A DNA stretch of 64,000 nucleotides from Bacteroides faecalis (GCF_003865075.1 NZ_BHWB01000003.1:1-64000), one strand, 5' to 3'; positions 35,221 to 45,148 are shown, counted from the stretch's first letter. Translations and numbers: made by a program. Notes: generated from the letters alone by a model not told the origin.

Positions 35221-36165
35221 TTATTTAGTCAGGAAATTCATTACATTCTTTTCGATACGTTCAGCAATATTGCTGGTATCCTCTTTTACAAATTTCTCAC
35301 CAGTGATATTCTCGAATAATTCGATGTAACGGTCGCTGATGCTCTGTACAATTGCCGGAGTCATTTCAGGAACTTTCTGTCCATCTTTGCCTTGGAAGCC
35401 ATTCTCCATCAACCATTCACGAACGAATTCTTTAGAAAGTTGTTTTTGAGGTTCACCCTTTTCGAAACGTTCCTGATAACCTTCTGAATAGAAATAACGG
35501 CTGGAGTCCGGAGTATGAATCTCATCCATCAAATAAATCGTACCATTGTGCTTCCCGAATTCATATTTAGTATCAACGAGGATCAATCCACGTTCAGCAG
35601 CCATTTCAGTACCACGTTTGAAGAGAGCCAATGTATATTTTTCAAGAATAGCATATTCTTCCGGAGTAGCCAGACCTTGTTTCAGAATTTCTTCTTTAGA
35701 GATATCTTCGTCATGAAGGCCCATTTCAGCTTTAGTAGTCGGAGTAACAATTGGTTCCGGGAATTTCTGGTTTTCACGCATTCCATCCGGCAGTTTCACG
35801 CCACAGATTTCACGTACACCGCTTTTGTAAGTACGCCAAGCACTACCGCACAAGTAACCGCGTACGATCATTTCTACCGGGAAACCTTCGCACAATACAC
35901 CCACAGTAACCATTGGATCTGGTGTAGCCAGTTTCCAGTTCGGACAGATGTCAGTAGTGGCATCAAGGAATTTTGCTGCAATTTGGTTCAGCATTTGTCC
36001 TTTGTAAGGAATACCTTCGGGCAATACTACGTCAAAGGCCGAAATACGGTCAGTTGCTACCATAATAAGTTTTTCGCCATTGATGTTGTACACATCGCGC
36101 ACTTTTCCGTGATACACACTTTTCTGTCCCGGAAAGTTGAAATCTGTTTTTGTTAATGCTTTCAT
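35221..36165 (-). CDS. purC: Phosphoribosylaminoimidazole-succinocarboxamide synthase
   Basis: PurC condenses CAIR with aspartate in purine synthesis. I take [13 protein letters not shown] as the start, giving 314 residues; the longer frame to 36198 adds an unlike leader. Typical stretches are '[39 protein letters not shown]', '[19 protein letters not shown]' and '[33 protein letters not shown]'. This is the longer eukaryote/Bacteroidetes-like SAICAR synthetase. It is 49 bases after phoH. Confidence 0.94.
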   Translation of the reverse strand: MKALTKTDFNFPGQKSVYHGKVRDVYNINGEKLIMVATDRISAFDVVLPEGIPYKGQMLNQIAAKFLDATTDICPNWKLATPDPMVTVGVLCEGFPVEMIVRGYLCGSAWRTYKSGVREICGVKLPDGMRENQKFPEPIVTPTTKAEMGLHDEDISKEEILKQGLATPEEYAILEKYTLALFKRGTEMAAERGLILVDTKYEFGKHNGTIYLMDEIHTPDSSRYFYSEGYQERFEKGEPQKQLSKEFVREWLMENGFQGKDGQKVPEMTPAIVQSISDRYIELFENITGEKFVKEDTSNIAERIEKNVMNFLTK

Positions 36166-36214
36166 CGTTTTTATATAATTATAAATTACAAGTTCCAATT
36201 TACAGCAACACTAG

Positions 36215-37231
36215 TTATTCGCCAACCAGTTTAGATTGGCATTCACCATTGATGATCAGTTGCTCTTTCTTCCGATTTATCCGTTCAATCTTCACCTCTT
36301 TGTCGAATTTATCATAAGCATCTACGATACGTTCTACTAATTTGTGGCGTACAATATCTTTCTTATTTAGTTCTACGAAACTGATACCTTTTACTCCTTT
36401 CAGGATACGGAGTGCTTGGACCAGTCCTGATGTTTGTGAGGATGGTAGGTCGATCTGAGTCATGTCACCTGTTACAATCATCTTGGTATTCATACCCATA
36501 CGGGTAAGGAACATTTTGATTTGTTGCGTAGTTGTATTCTGTGCTTCGTCCAGAATCACCACTGCATCATTCAGCGTACGTCCACGCATGAAAGCCAATG
36601 GAGCAATCTGAATAACATTCAAGTCCATGTATTCTTTTAACTTGGCAGCAGGAATCATATCTTGTAGCGCATCATATAATGGTTGCAGATATGGATCTAT
36701 CTTATCCTTCATGTCGCCGGGCAGGAATCCGAGCTTTTCTCCGGCTTCTACAGCGGGGCGGCTCAGAATAATCTTTTTGATTTCTTTATTTTTCAGAGCA
36801 CGTACAGCAAGTGCAATGGCAGTATATGTTTTTCCCGATCCTGCCGGACCGATAGCGAATACCATATCATTCTTGGAAAATCCTTCTACCAGTTTCAATT
36901 GATTCTCACTTCTGGGAATAATTGGCTTACCTGTGACACTGAAAACAATTACATTACTTGTTTGCTCTGCCTGTGGGGCATTGCCTTTGATAATGTCGAT
37001 GATGACTTCCTCTTTCAGTGAATTATATTGAGCACAATATTTCTCCAGTTTGGTGATATTCTCTTCGAAGGCGCACATCTCTTCTTCATCGCCCAGCACT
37101 TTGATTACATTACCACGTGCGACGATACGTAGCTTCGGATATAAAGCTTTAATTAACTGTATGTTGGCGTTGTTTACACCATAAAAAATAACCGGGTCAA
37201 TATCCTCAAGAACAATCAGTTTCTCTATCAT
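36215..37231 (-). CDS. PhoH family ATPase
   Basis: The 338-residue protein is a PhoH/YbeZ-type P-loop ATPase. Walker A is 'AIGPAGSGKTYTAI' and Walker B is 'VVILDEAQNTTTQQIKMFLTRMG'. 'IVTGDMTQIDLP' and 'GISFVELNKKDIVRHKLV' complete the helicase-like core. The N-terminal part (about 1-100) is the variable region. YbeZ relatives work with the YbeY ribosome-maturation nuclease; that partner is not in this window. It is the first gene of the phoH-purC-menG-aroE run. Confidence 0.93.
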   Translation of the reverse strand: MIEKLIVLEDIDPVIFYGVNNANIQLIKALYPKLRIVARGNVIKVLGDEEEMCAFEENITKLEKYCAQYNSLKEEVIIDIIKGNAPQAEQTSNVIVFSVTGKPIIPRSENQLKLVEGFSKNDMVFAIGPAGSGKTYTAIALAVRALKNKEIKKIILSRPAVEAGEKLGFLPGDMKDKIDPYLQPLYDALQDMIPAAKLKEYMDLNVIQIAPLAFMRGRTLNDAVVILDEAQNTTTQQIKMFLTRMGMNTKMIVTGDMTQIDLPSSQTSGLVQALRILKGVKGISFVELNKKDIVRHKLVERIVDAYDKFDKEVKIERINRKKEQLIINGECQSKLVGE

Positions 37232-37240
37232 TGAATCGTA

Positions 37241-38740
37241 TTAAAGAAAAATTTCTGCAAATTTAATGAAACGTTTTGGATTCTTAGATTGTTTAGGAAT
37301 GAATTTTATTTCTCTTTTTATTCTACCTGTCCACTTCTCAATGTTTCTTGTCTCGTTGCCGAAGTTTACACCTATTTTGATGAGTTTTCGTTCATCAGCA
37401 GAGAAAGCTTGGGCGTGATACTTCTCGTTAATTTGCTTCAAAGCTTCTTCAGCCGTTCCTTTCATTTTGAATTCCATTATATAAATGAAACGCTCTGTTT
37501 GTAGGACAAGGTCAATTTGTCCTTGTGAAGTATGATACTCAGCTTTTACATAGAATCCTATCAACTTGAATACGATAAAAAGAACATTTTGATAATACAT
37601 CTCTAAGTCGCGAATCAATTCGTAAGGAGGATCTGCAAAGAACGGCGGAAGAAAGCGTTATAATCGCCCTGTTCTATTCCAGTTACAAATTTGCGTATCT
37701 GAAGGAGATTCAATGGCGTACACATTGGCGTAAAAGGGGAGAAGATATTTTACGAATCCTTCTTTTACCTCTCGGTTGGGGAAGCCTAAACGGTAGATAT
37801 CAAATTTTTTATCATATCCTTTAATCGTCAGATAACCGCTTTGATAAATTACAGGAATAAGATTCCTTGAAGTTGAATCAATACTGTTTAATACGTTAGA
37901 ATCTGTTTCTTCACTTGCCATGCGTTGAAGATGTTTCAATAGTTTTACCAGATAAGTAGGAGTACTGGTTTCAAATCAATAACTCCCGAAGTTCTTATAA
38001 AATGTATTCAGCAAACTGAAAGGATTGGATAATACCTACTGAGTTTTCTACCAAATGATAACCATCATAACATTCTTTCAGTTCATGGTATACTTTTTCA
38101 TAGGTCATTTTTGACTTTCTGCTAGGATTTGCAAGTATTCTTCTAGATTATCATATCTCTCTTTTTCGGTGATGCCGCAAATCTCAACATATTGTTCGAT
38201 CATTCAGATATCAATCAGATTATTCAGATCGCTGAATACACTCACTTTTCCGAATTTAGTGACACTCAATTTGATACAACCATCCTTCGTTTTAAGTACT
38301 CCGCAAAAAGGCTTTAACGTATTTCGATAATACTATTGTAGTTCTTCGTTGCCAATACCTGTAACATAGGCTTATCGTATTCATCTACTAGGATAACTAC
38401 ACGCTGTCCGGTTTTCTCATAAGCACGTTGGATAGTACCGGCAAAACGTAATGAGAAAGATGTTTCGGAGGGGCGGGTACCATAAAGACTTTCCCAATGT
38501 TCCAAATTGTTATTCAAGATTTTATCTAAACTTTCCGGATTGTCATATTTTTCAATGTTCAGGTCCAGATGTAATATCGAATGTTTTAGCCAATCTTTTT
38601 CCAATTGTTCGATAGCAAGTCCTTCGAAAAGTTCTTTCTTTCCTTGAAAATATGTTTCAAGAGTAGAAATTAGTAAGCTTTTGCCAAAGCAGCGGGGCGG
38701 TTAAGAAAATAGTAGCTTTGTATAACACAAAATTAAAACG
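37241..38740 (-). pseudogene. Decayed AAA-ATPase-like / PD-(D/E)XK-type gene
   Basis: Pieces of one protein lie in several frames in order. First comes a P-loop-like region 'NRPRCFGKSLLISTLE' and 'VVILVDEYDKPML' (about 38740-38314). A middle winged-helix part follows (37939-37658, 'LIPVIYQSGYLTIKGYD'). Last is a nuclease-like end with 'GQIDLVLQTERFIYIMEFKMKGTAEEALKQI' (37618-37241). This is the AAA-ATPase-like plus PD-(D/E)XK family (PF09820/PF08011), very abundant in Bacteroidetes. At least three frame breaks are present, e.g. TTAAAC to TTAAC near 38700 and losses near 37680 and 37640, plus in-frame stops around 38000-38300. No full product is possible. Confidence 0.85.
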
Positions 38741-38783
38741 AATGGTTTTATTTCATCCTGCCATATACATTAGAGAATCCTAT

Positions 38784-39461
38784 TCATCGCGCTGTAATGT
38801 GGAAACACCCTTGTTTCAGTTCATACTTTATATAGCATTTATCAGCTTGTCGTAAATCTCTTAGTACTTCGGACAAAACGAGTTTTAGCGTATCTGAACT
38901 TACATCCTGTAAAGGACGTCCGTCTTCATCCTCCACTTTTTTGAAGCGTTTCCAACTGACATCGAAAGTAGTACCATAACAGTGTGCGGAGTTTGCAGAA
39001 GCATTGCCATTGCGGCGGCGAAGACGTTTTACGTCTTTATTGGTGCGAAGTACAGAAGTAATAATTATCTGATTAGGATTTAGACCTTTGGAAGTTAATG
39101 AGTCGAGGAAATTAGAACCGATTGTATCAAGCAACTCGCTGGCACGGGGAACTAGATAGGGGATAGAGTGCGTCAGTGAATCAACAGAATAGAACTTGTT
39201 GTCAGTGATATGTATCAATTGTCCTTTCATATTTTCGGCCTCTTCGCGATCTTCCAATGGTTTGATACCTATATTTTGAGCAACGGTCAAATGCCTTTCG
39301 TTTAAATCAGGGAAAGAACGTTTATAACTAATTACACCGTGGATATTGCGAGGCTCGTTTACTTTGAGTGACATATCCTTCTTCTTGCAACCGGCAGTGA
39401 GAGTAAATAAAGCAATGATAAAAGTAATTGGAAATAAAATCTGATTTTTACGGGCGTTCAT
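38784..39461 (-). CDS. DUF5715 family lipoprotein (M15-like fold)
   Basis: I take MNARKNQILFPITF as the start, giving 225 residues with a lipoprotein signal ending TLTAGC. The mature part matches DUF5715: 'LVPRASELLDTIGSNFLDSL', 'IIITSVLRTNKDVKRLRRRNGNASANSAHCYGTTFDVSW' and 'LRQADKCYIKYELKQGCFHIT'. The H-x6-D spacing (SAHCYGTTFD) and a final histidine resemble the zinc site of M15 D-Ala-D-Ala peptidases, which suggests a peptidoglycan role by inference. It stands between two dead ATPase genes. Confidence 0.85.
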   Translation of the reverse strand: MNARKNQILFPITFIIALFTLTAGCKKKDMSLKVNEPRNIHGVISYKRSFPDLNERHLTVAQNIGIKPLEDREEAENMKGQLIHITDNKFYSVDSLTHSIPYLVPRASELLDTIGSNFLDSLTSKGLNPNQIIITSVLRTNKDVKRLRRRNGNASANSAHCYGTTFDVSWKRFKKVEDEDGRPLQDVSSDTLKLVLSEVLRDLRQADKCYIKYELKQGCFHITAR

Positions 39462-39493
39462 AGTTGTTATATAAATCTTTATGTTTTTACTAT

Positions 39494-39883
39494 TTATACT
39501 TTCCACGTATTGTACACTTTTCCGGCAGCAATATATATTATATAAGTAGCGAAATTGTCATATCCATCAATCAAAATATAAAGCTTAGGCAAATTATGTA
39601 CGCGGACAAATATGGATAATAATATATTGGTTATGCTTTTTCGTAGGATATGCACCGATCCACGTGCCGCCGAACAGTGCTTCAAAACGATGTGCTTTGC
39701 TACGGTCGTAATAATGCGCCAGTGTAGATACCAATAGACTTTTTCCAAAACGACGTAGGCGCGGAAGACAGGAACATTATATTGCTCCGGGCGTGGAATG
39801 AATCCGGTTTTATCTACATAGTAGAATCCCTGTTCACGTAAGTCGGCAAAATTGGCTACAGTATAAGGTATAGTGATATTCAT
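39494..39883 (-). pseudogene. Decayed AAA-ATPase-like gene fragment
   Basis: The start MNITIPYTVANFADLREQGF and 'YYVDKTGFIP' are the usual opening of the AAA-ATPase-like family. After 'YNVPVF' (about 39772) the proper protein continues one frame over as 'RLRRFGKSLLVSTLAHYYDR' and 'FEALFGGTWIGA'. The copy ends after about 130 codons next to the DUF5715 gene, so it is both frameshifted and 3'-truncated. It is the second remnant of this family here. Confidence 0.85.
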
Positions 39884-39940
39884 TGTCTTTTTTATGTAAT
39901 ACCAAACAAAGGTAATGAATTTCTTCTGAAAAACACAAAT

Positions 39941-39984
39941 AAGCGCAGACTGATGCGAAAATATAATTGGCATCCATCTGCGCT
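39941..39984. terminator. Hairpin between ATPase remnant and flotillin gene
   Basis: AAGCGCAGACTGATGC and GCATCCATCTGCGCTT pair at 14 of 16 positions around a 12-base loop. It is a candidate second terminator after the flotillin gene. Confidence 0.5.
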
Positions 39985-40001
39985 TAATTCATTATTTAGC
40001 T

Positions 40002-40029
40002 TCCGGTATAGTATTGAGACTATACCGGA
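40002..40029 (-). terminator. Terminator of flotillin operon
   Basis: TCCGGTATAGT and ACTATACCGGA form a perfect 11-bp stem with a 6-base loop, 17 bases after the flotillin stop. Confidence 0.65.
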
Positions 40030-40045
40030 TACATGCTAGAAACTA

Positions 40046-41692
40046 TTATTTCTTCTTTTCTTCAGTTTTTCCTTCCGGCTCCTCTTTATTTTTGCTATTC
40101 GGATTAAGAATACCTTTCACTGTTTCTCCGATAGGCAACTTATCGAGTACTCCAAGACTCGGTGCAACTGTTTTCACTAACGTATTCAGGAAATTACTTG
40201 TACTGCCGTTTCCTCCATCGAATACGGTGATATTTCCTAAATTCATGTGTTCGAAAGCTTTTACCTGTTCACCGGCAATTTCCTTCCATTGATCCACCAT
40301 CTTGTATTGGATAGCGATAGACGGATTTGATTCGGCAGCTCTTACCATTGCTTCGAATCCTTCTGCTTCGGCAAGCAATGATTTTTTCTTACCTTCTGCT
40401 TCCGCTTCCAACTTCAGTTGGATGGCTTTAGCTTCTGCTTCCGCTTGTGCTAAAGTCGCTTTAGCACGTGCTTCCGCTTCACGAGTAATTTTTTCAGCAA
40501 TAGCATTTGCCTGAAGAATAGCTTCCTGACGGGCTATTTCTGCCGGCACGATTTTCTCAGCTTTCAAAGACGATTCTACTTTACGGGCTTTCGCTTCTTC
40601 TACTTCCTTTTGGGCAATTTCTCGTGCGGTCTGTACGGCAGCTTCTGATTTAGCAGCAGCTTCACCTGCCTGTTTATCTGCATTAGCTTGAGTTACTGCT
40701 AACTCAGAGTTAGATAAAGCGACTTCTTTTTGTGCTTCATTTCGTCCGATGGCAGCTTTTTTCCCAGCTTCTGCTTGCTTGATTTCCATGTCAGAGTTCA
40801 ATTCGGCAATTCGGCTTTCCTTTTCAGTGTTAGCTTGTTCGATACGGATATTTTTTTCTGCTTCAGCTTTTGCAACTTGTGACTCTTTTTCTGCATTTGC
40901 GATGGCCACTTGCGAGATTCTATCCTTGTCTGCATTGGCAACCGAAATTTCCTGCAACTTCTTTGTTTCAGCTATAGCAATGTCTTGATCTTTACGAGTT
41001 TCGGCAACTTTCGTTTCACGTTCTTTAATTTGATTGGCAATTTTGATAGCACCTAGCTTTTCTTGTTCTTCAATATTGGCTTGTGCTTCGTTCAAGGCCT
41101 TACTTTCAGCTTCTTTACCCAAGTTCACGATATAATTGGCGGCATCACGAATATCACTGATATTGATATTCATCAGGTAAAGACCGAATTTGCGGAGTTC
41201 AGTGTCTATGTTATCCTTTACTTTAGCCAGAAATTTATCACGATCGGAATTTAATTCCTCAATGGTCATGTCGGCAATTACCATACGCATCTGACCATAA
41301 ACGACATCGGTGATTAAGTTTTGCTTGTCGTCCATGTTCAATCCCAGCATACGTTCAGCTGCATTTTGCATCACTTCAGGATCAGTGCTGATAGCTACAG
41401 TAATAGTGGTAGGAACATCCACACGGATATTTTGTGCGGAAAGAGCTCCGGTTAGTTTACATTCAATTTGCAGTGGCTTCATTGACAGGAATTCATATCC
41501 CTGTATAATAGGCCATACGAAAGCAGCACCTCCATGGTATAACTTAGCTGATTTTTTGTCTCCTCCCGTCTTACCGTATACAACGAGGACTTCGTCGCTT
41601 TTACATTTACGGTAGCGTGACAGGATACCGATGAAGGTGAGCAGGATGACCGCTACTAAGATAGCAGCCATAATAAGCATTTCTTGTGTCAT
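40046..41692 (-). CDS. Flotillin family (SPFH) membrane scaffold protein
   Basis: The 548-residue protein has an N-terminal membrane helix (about 4-24) and an SPFH/band-7 domain (about 30-205, 'VWPIIQGYEFLSMKPLQIECKLTGALSAQNIRVDVPTTITVAIS', 'LYLMNINISDI'). A long alanine/glutamate-rich coiled coil follows (about 210-440), with repeated 'AEKE' and 'NAEKESQ' units. The C-terminal part is typical of flotillins ('MVDQWKEIAGEQVKAFEHMNLGNITVFDGG'). Flotillins organise membrane microdomains. An NfeD-like OB-fold membrane protein gene lies 26 bases upstream, the usual partner. Confidence 0.94.
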   Translation of the reverse strand: MTQEMLIMAAILVAVILLTFIGILSRYRKCKSDEVLVVYGKTGGDKKSAKLYHGGAAFVWPIIQGYEFLSMKPLQIECKLTGALSAQNIRVDVPTTITVAISTDPEVMQNAAERMLGLNMDDKQNLITDVVYGQMRMVIADMTIEELNSDRDKFLAKVKDNIDTELRKFGLYLMNINISDIRDAANYIVNLGKEAESKALNEAQANIEEQEKLGAIKIANQIKERETKVAETRKDQDIAIAETKKLQEISVANADKDRISQVAIANAEKESQVAKAEAEKNIRIEQANTEKESRIAELNSDMEIKQAEAGKKAAIGRNEAQKEVALSNSELAVTQANADKQAGEAAAKSEAAVQTAREIAQKEVEEAKARKVESSLKAEKIVPAEIARQEAILQANAIAEKITREAEARAKATLAQAEAEAKAIQLKLEAEAEGKKKSLLAEAEGFEAMVRAAESNPSIAIQYKMVDQWKEIAGEQVKAFEHMNLGNITVFDGGNGSTSNFLNTLVKTVAPSLGVLDKLPIGETVKGILNPNSKNKEEPEGKTEEKKK

Positions 41693-41718
41693 AAATAGTG
41701 TGTTTTAAAATGGTTATT

Positions 41719-42225
41719 TTATTGAATATATAATATTCCGTTTTTATAGTTACTGATAATAGTTTTGTCTCCCGTTTGATATGTTTTACCCGATTCGGAG
41801 ATTACGTCTACTTCACGCATAGCGCCATCTCGGCTAGTTTGTACAGTATATTTATTTCCACTTTGTTTGAAGTATATTGTACATTCTCGTCCTACTAGCT
41901 GTTCTGTTTGTTCAGAAGAATTGACTTGCTGTAGTTGATATGCCTTTTTGTAAAGGAACCAAACAGCAAAGACAAAAAATAAACCAATAAGGATAGCAAT
42001 GACGAAACTCTGGATTTCAGTATTTCCGGCAAGATACATATACCAGCCGAAACCGATTCCGAAGTGGGTGAGTCCCTTAAAGGAAACAACGCTGCTAATG
42101 TCTGCGTCCACATCTACATCCGCGTCCATATCTCCAAAGAAGATGGACAGGACGAATTGAATAGCAAATATACCAGTTGTTACGAGAGCGATGATGAGAA
42201 AAATTGTGTGGCTCATAATGTTCAT
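41719..42225 (-). CDS. NfeD-like OB-fold membrane protein
   Basis: The protein has about 168 residues with the start at MNIMSHTIF (42225); MSHTIF at 42216 is also possible. The promoter at 42242-42272 excludes the longer frame. Two or three membrane helices fill residues 8-85 ('HTIFLIIALVTTGIFAIQFVLSIFFGD', 'SFVIAILIGLFFVFAVWFLY'). They frame an acidic loop of alternating D/V residues (DADVDVDADI). The C-terminal 65 residues form a small beta domain like NfeD OB folds ('LVGRECTIYFKQSGNKYTVQT'). It is the partner of the flotillin gene in one operon. Confidence 0.86.
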   Translation of the reverse strand: MNIMSHTIFLIIALVTTGIFAIQFVLSIFFGDMDADVDVDADISSVVSFKGLTHFGIGFGWYMYLAGNTEIQSFVIAILIGLFFVFAVWFLYKKAYQLQQVNSSEQTEQLVGRECTIYFKQSGNKYTVQTSRDGAMREVDVISESGKTYQTGDKTIISNYKNGILYIQ

Positions 42226-42241
42226 TTTGTTAGTTATCGTA

Positions 42242-42272
42242 CAAATATAGTCTTTCCATTTGAACAAACAAA
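42242..42272 (-). promoter_or_regulatory. Promoter of NfeD-flotillin operon
   Basis: On the minus strand TTTG (42269-42272), 19 bases, then TATATTTG (42242-42249), an ideal Bacteroides promoter. It fixes the start of the NfeD-like gene downstream of about 42236. Confidence 0.72.
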
Positions 42273-42301
42273 CGAAAAGTAAGAAAGTTATCGCGCGTAA
42301 G

Positions 42302-42610
42302 TTATATGATCACGTTTTTCAGCCATTTTCCGAAGAAACAATCGTAGACGATGTAACCATCCGAAGTATTGTAGAAGATCTCTTTGTTTAATAATATTTT
42401 TAAAGCAACGTTGATGCTGCTAAGCGTTTTTTTCTGATTATCTTTCATACGGTGGAATACGTTCTTGATTAGTCCTGTTTTCTCCATACGGCGGGGAGCT
42501 ATCAAAATCAGATTGCGTTCGTTGTAGAGTACTGAGATTATTTTCTCAGTTTCCTTTTTCTGATCACAGAAATATTCTGGACTGTTATAGCCATATTTTA
42601 TGTTACACAT
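42302..42610 (-). pseudogene. ATPase remnant with internal deletion
   Basis: The frame reads 'KYGYNSPEYFCDQKKETEKI' and 'LILIAPRRMEKTGLIKNVF', the start and P-loop of an archaeal-ATPase-like family, with E in place of the P-loop G. It then passes directly to a C-terminal winged-helix end ('SSINVALKILLNKEIFYNTSDGYIVYDCFFGKWL'). Some 200-250 residues expected between the two are missing. It is a deleted remnant of a family different from the PD-(D/E)XK-fused one at 37-39 kb. Confidence 0.75.
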
Positions 42611-42664
42611 TTTATGTAATATAAAGAACGTGATAAAATTCCATATATGCAAAAAAATCCCCAC

Positions 42665-42701
42665 CCACTCAGGACTACCTTCGCAGGCGGTATCTGAGTG
42701 G
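42665..42701. terminator. Hairpin near end of pilus region
   Basis: CCACTCAG and CTGAGTGG pair over 8 bp, with an inner TACC/GGTA stem and a CTTCGCAGG-like centre. It lies 100 bases beyond the small hypothetical gene at 42801 and could end the pilus transcript. Its core recalls that of the hairpin at 54301. Confidence 0.5.
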
Positions 42702-42800
42702 AATGAGGAACACAAACAAAACAAACAATTTTGTATAAATCTAATATATTATGGGGAAGTGATCCGTACGCTTACGGAAGTAACACACCATTAAAGATTT

Positions 42801-43064
42801 TTAATTGCTGCCTGGGCAATTAAGCACAAGCAATGAATCTTCACACAGCGTAATGGAACATTTTTCCAGAATGCTGAGGTCGATTTCTACTTTCATTCTT
42901 CCGCAGACATCTTGCACTTTGTGTTTGAAGTCTACAAAACCTTTCACAAATTTTTCGATCCGGTTGGCTGAGTGCTCGTAAGCGTACCAATGTCCGTTCT
43001 CCTCAAACAGATAGGCTTGCCGTGTATCTGTTGATTCTAGCTGTAGGATGTCATTCGGTTTCAT
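42801..43064 (-). CDS. Hypothetical small protein (87 residues)
   Basis: No signal peptide or membrane segment is visible. It begins MKPNDILQLESTDTRQAYLF, has an aromatic, charged centre ('GHWYAYEHSANRIEKFVKGF') and ends in 'LSILEKCSITLCEDSLLVLNCPGSN' with three cysteines. I recognise no family. It starts 20 bases after the last pilus gene and so probably shares its transcript, but a pilus role is not implied. Confidence 0.6.
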   Translation of the reverse strand: MKPNDILQLESTDTRQAYLFEENGHWYAYEHSANRIEKFVKGFVDFKHKVQDVCGRMKVEIDLSILEKCSITLCEDSLLVLNCPGSN

Positions 43065-43084
43065 AATATTTTAGTATTTAGTAA

Positions 43085-44074
43085 TTAGTCTTTTAAGTTG
43101 ATATTGAACGTATAATTGTTGTTGCGATAAAGGGAATAATTACGGTTAGGGGTTCCTGGAGCATCACACCCTAATACTACAGTATAAGACTTCGCTTTCC
43201 CCCACCTATATTGATAATTTGGTCGGTACGAGGAGCCAGCATTATATCGTTCTCTTTTCTGAGCTGTTATTATTATTTTCGTTTGGTTCTTTTCGTTAGG
43301 TGATATATTTTCTCCTATTTGATAATAGAAAACTAATTCCCTTATTGTTTTATTGTTAATTTGATTGTTGCTGCTAAACGTTTCAGAGATGTCACTGCCA
43401 CTGCTAAAGTTCCCATCGGTTGAATTGTGAGGAAAAAAATAACTTTGTCTTGGAGTATTGATTATTTCTATTTTATTAATTTTATAAGGAGAAGATTCGT
43501 TTGCTCCTGTTGCTGTAATCACAAACTTCAGAGCTGCTGCTATACGTCCCATCATAATATTTATATTTTGACCAGCTGTAATAATACCTTCATAATAGCC
43601 AAACATGTACATTTTTCTTTCAGCAATCAAACCGCTATTGCCAAATTTCAAATCTACGCAAGTTTCCTTTAAATCAGCTAATCTTTCAGGCCATGGTGTC
43701 GGATAATTTCCTTTCAGGTTTGCAACTAAGCAAAGAGTTTCTGGATTCGTGTTTTGCTCTATTGTCAAAGTAGGACTCCATGTATATTTAAGAGCTGGTT
43801 GGTCTTCTCCAAAATCTTTTAGTTGTGTATCTCCTTTGATAAGCTGTCCTTCACTATTATAATGTAATAAACAAAGGTTATACATCGGGTTATCAGTTAG
43901 CGGATCTTGTGGAGTAGTAGAACGAGTATTTACATCTATCTCTACATTTTGTATATTTAAGTGTACTACTTCTTGCTGAGTACTTTTCTCTTCATTCAAC
44001 CATTCGTTGTCCTGTGTACAAGCAGTTAACAATAGGCAACTCATCAGGAATATGTAATATCTATATATTTTCAT
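43085..44074 (-). CDS. Fimbrillin-like lipoprotein, likely pilus tip/accessory subunit (DUF4906-like)
   Basis: The 329-residue lipoprotein starts MKIYRYYIFLMSCLLLTAC. The mature part is beta-rich ('YNLCLLHYNSEGQLIKGDTQ', 'MMGRIAAALKFVIT', 'NYSLYRNNNYTFNINLKD'). These stretches resemble the DUF4906/fimbrillin-clan proteins that cap Bacteroides Mfa-type pili. It is the last pilus gene of the operon, after a 28-base gap. The 'TRSTTP' stretch after the N-terminal strand could be a trypsin-like processing site, as in FimA-type pilins; this is inference. Confidence 0.75.
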   Translation of the reverse strand: MKIYRYYIFLMSCLLLTACTQDNEWLNEEKSTQQEVVHLNIQNVEIDVNTRSTTPQDPLTDNPMYNLCLLHYNSEGQLIKGDTQLKDFGEDQPALKYTWSPTLTIEQNTNPETLCLVANLKGNYPTPWPERLADLKETCVDLKFGNSGLIAERKMYMFGYYEGIITAGQNINIMMGRIAAALKFVITATGANESSPYKINKIEIINTPRQSYFFPHNSTDGNFSSGSDISETFSSNNQINNKTIRELVFYYQIGENISPNEKNQTKIIITAQKRERYNAGSSYRPNYQYRWGKAKSYTVVLGCDAPGTPNRNYSLYRNNNYTFNINLKD

Positions 44075-44102
44075 AATTACTTATTTTAATTTGTTTGATT
44101 TG

Positions 44103-45122
44103 TTATCTTGTAACAGTTGTTCCCCCACCGACATCTGTAGACCATGACGTTTCTTGCCAATTTGCTACTGTAATATTATCTTTGATTTTTACATTTACTG
44201 TATAGTCATAAGAATATCCGGCATAGAGAATTTTATTCACGATAGAATATGTAAACTGGGTTGGTACTCCATTTACCATTAGATTTAAAATAACAGTCAT
44301 TGGAGTCGGACGATTATCTATCGGAAGTAGACATATTTCTCCTCTTAAACTTTTATCTTCCTGTGTAGTAATGTCCTGTTCCTTAATGTAGATTCGATTA
44401 TAATTGGAAGTAATTATTGCTGCAATAGAATCACCTACATTATTTAATGTTATCGATCCTTCTCTGATTCTATCTATTTCAATGCCATCTTGCATCACGG
44501 ATAAAGATGATACTCCATTTTCCACATCCCCTTTTAACGTGAAAGTCATACGTGCGGTAAGTTGCATAAGAGGATTTAATGGAATAACTTTACTGGCATC
44601 TCCAGCTTTAATCTCAATTCTGGTAGGTGCTGTTTGGCTCCAATGCTTATTGTTGGCAATCACTGATTCGCCATTGCTTATCTTTATTTCACCGTTATAT
44701 TTGTGTGCCGGAGATATGGCACTAAATGTATAGGTTCCGCTAGGTAGATAAAGAGGATCTTTGCTTACCTTTATGATTTCGCCTGTCGTATTATCTATTT
44801 CACAAGGATATAGTGACTGCGATCCTCCGTCTGGTGTACGTACTACATAATCTTTAGTAGTAGGTGGCTCATTATCTTTTTGGGCAATTAATCTAAGGGT
44901 TGTTCCTTCCGGTAAATTGATAATATTATCTTTTAAATAGGGATGATCAATGGCACGTACACTTGACCAGTTACCTGGGACAGTAGCATATATACCGGAT
45001 AACTCGGGAATAATTGCAATTTGCCCATTCCCTGTTGTTTCCAGTACTTCGTCTTGTTCGCATGCTGTAAAAGATACACCTGCCAAGATGAGAAAAAATA
45101 ATATTTTATATACTAGTTTCAT
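44103..45122 (-). CDS. Fimbrillin family lipoprotein subunit
   Basis: The 339-residue lipoprotein (MKLVYKILFFLILAGVSFTAC) is followed by a beta-sandwich pattern of the fimbrillin-A clan: 'LRLIAQKDNEPPTTKDYVV', 'LPSGTYTFSAISPAHKYNG', 'LNPLMQLTARMTFTLKGD' and 'ILYAGYSYDYTVNVKIKDNITVANWQETSW'. The last stretch is the usual C-terminal donor-like strand with W. It is probably an accessory subunit. It is 26 bases after the FISUMP-type subunit. Confidence 0.78.
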   Translation of the reverse strand: MKLVYKILFFLILAGVSFTACEQDEVLETTGNGQIAIIPELSGIYATVPGNWSSVRAIDHPYLKDNIINLPEGTTLRLIAQKDNEPPTTKDYVVRTPDGGSQSLYPCEIDNTTGEIIKVSKDPLYLPSGTYTFSAISPAHKYNGEIKISNGESVIANNKHWSQTAPTRIEIKAGDASKVIPLNPLMQLTARMTFTLKGDVENGVSSLSVMQDGIEIDRIREGSITLNNVGDSIAAIITSNYNRIYIKEQDITTQEDKSLRGEICLLPIDNRPTPMTVILNLMVNGVPTQFTYSIVNKILYAGYSYDYTVNVKIKDNITVANWQETSWSTDVGGGTTVTR

Positions 45123-45148
45123 AATCTGAATTTTTGTTGTTTGTTTTT

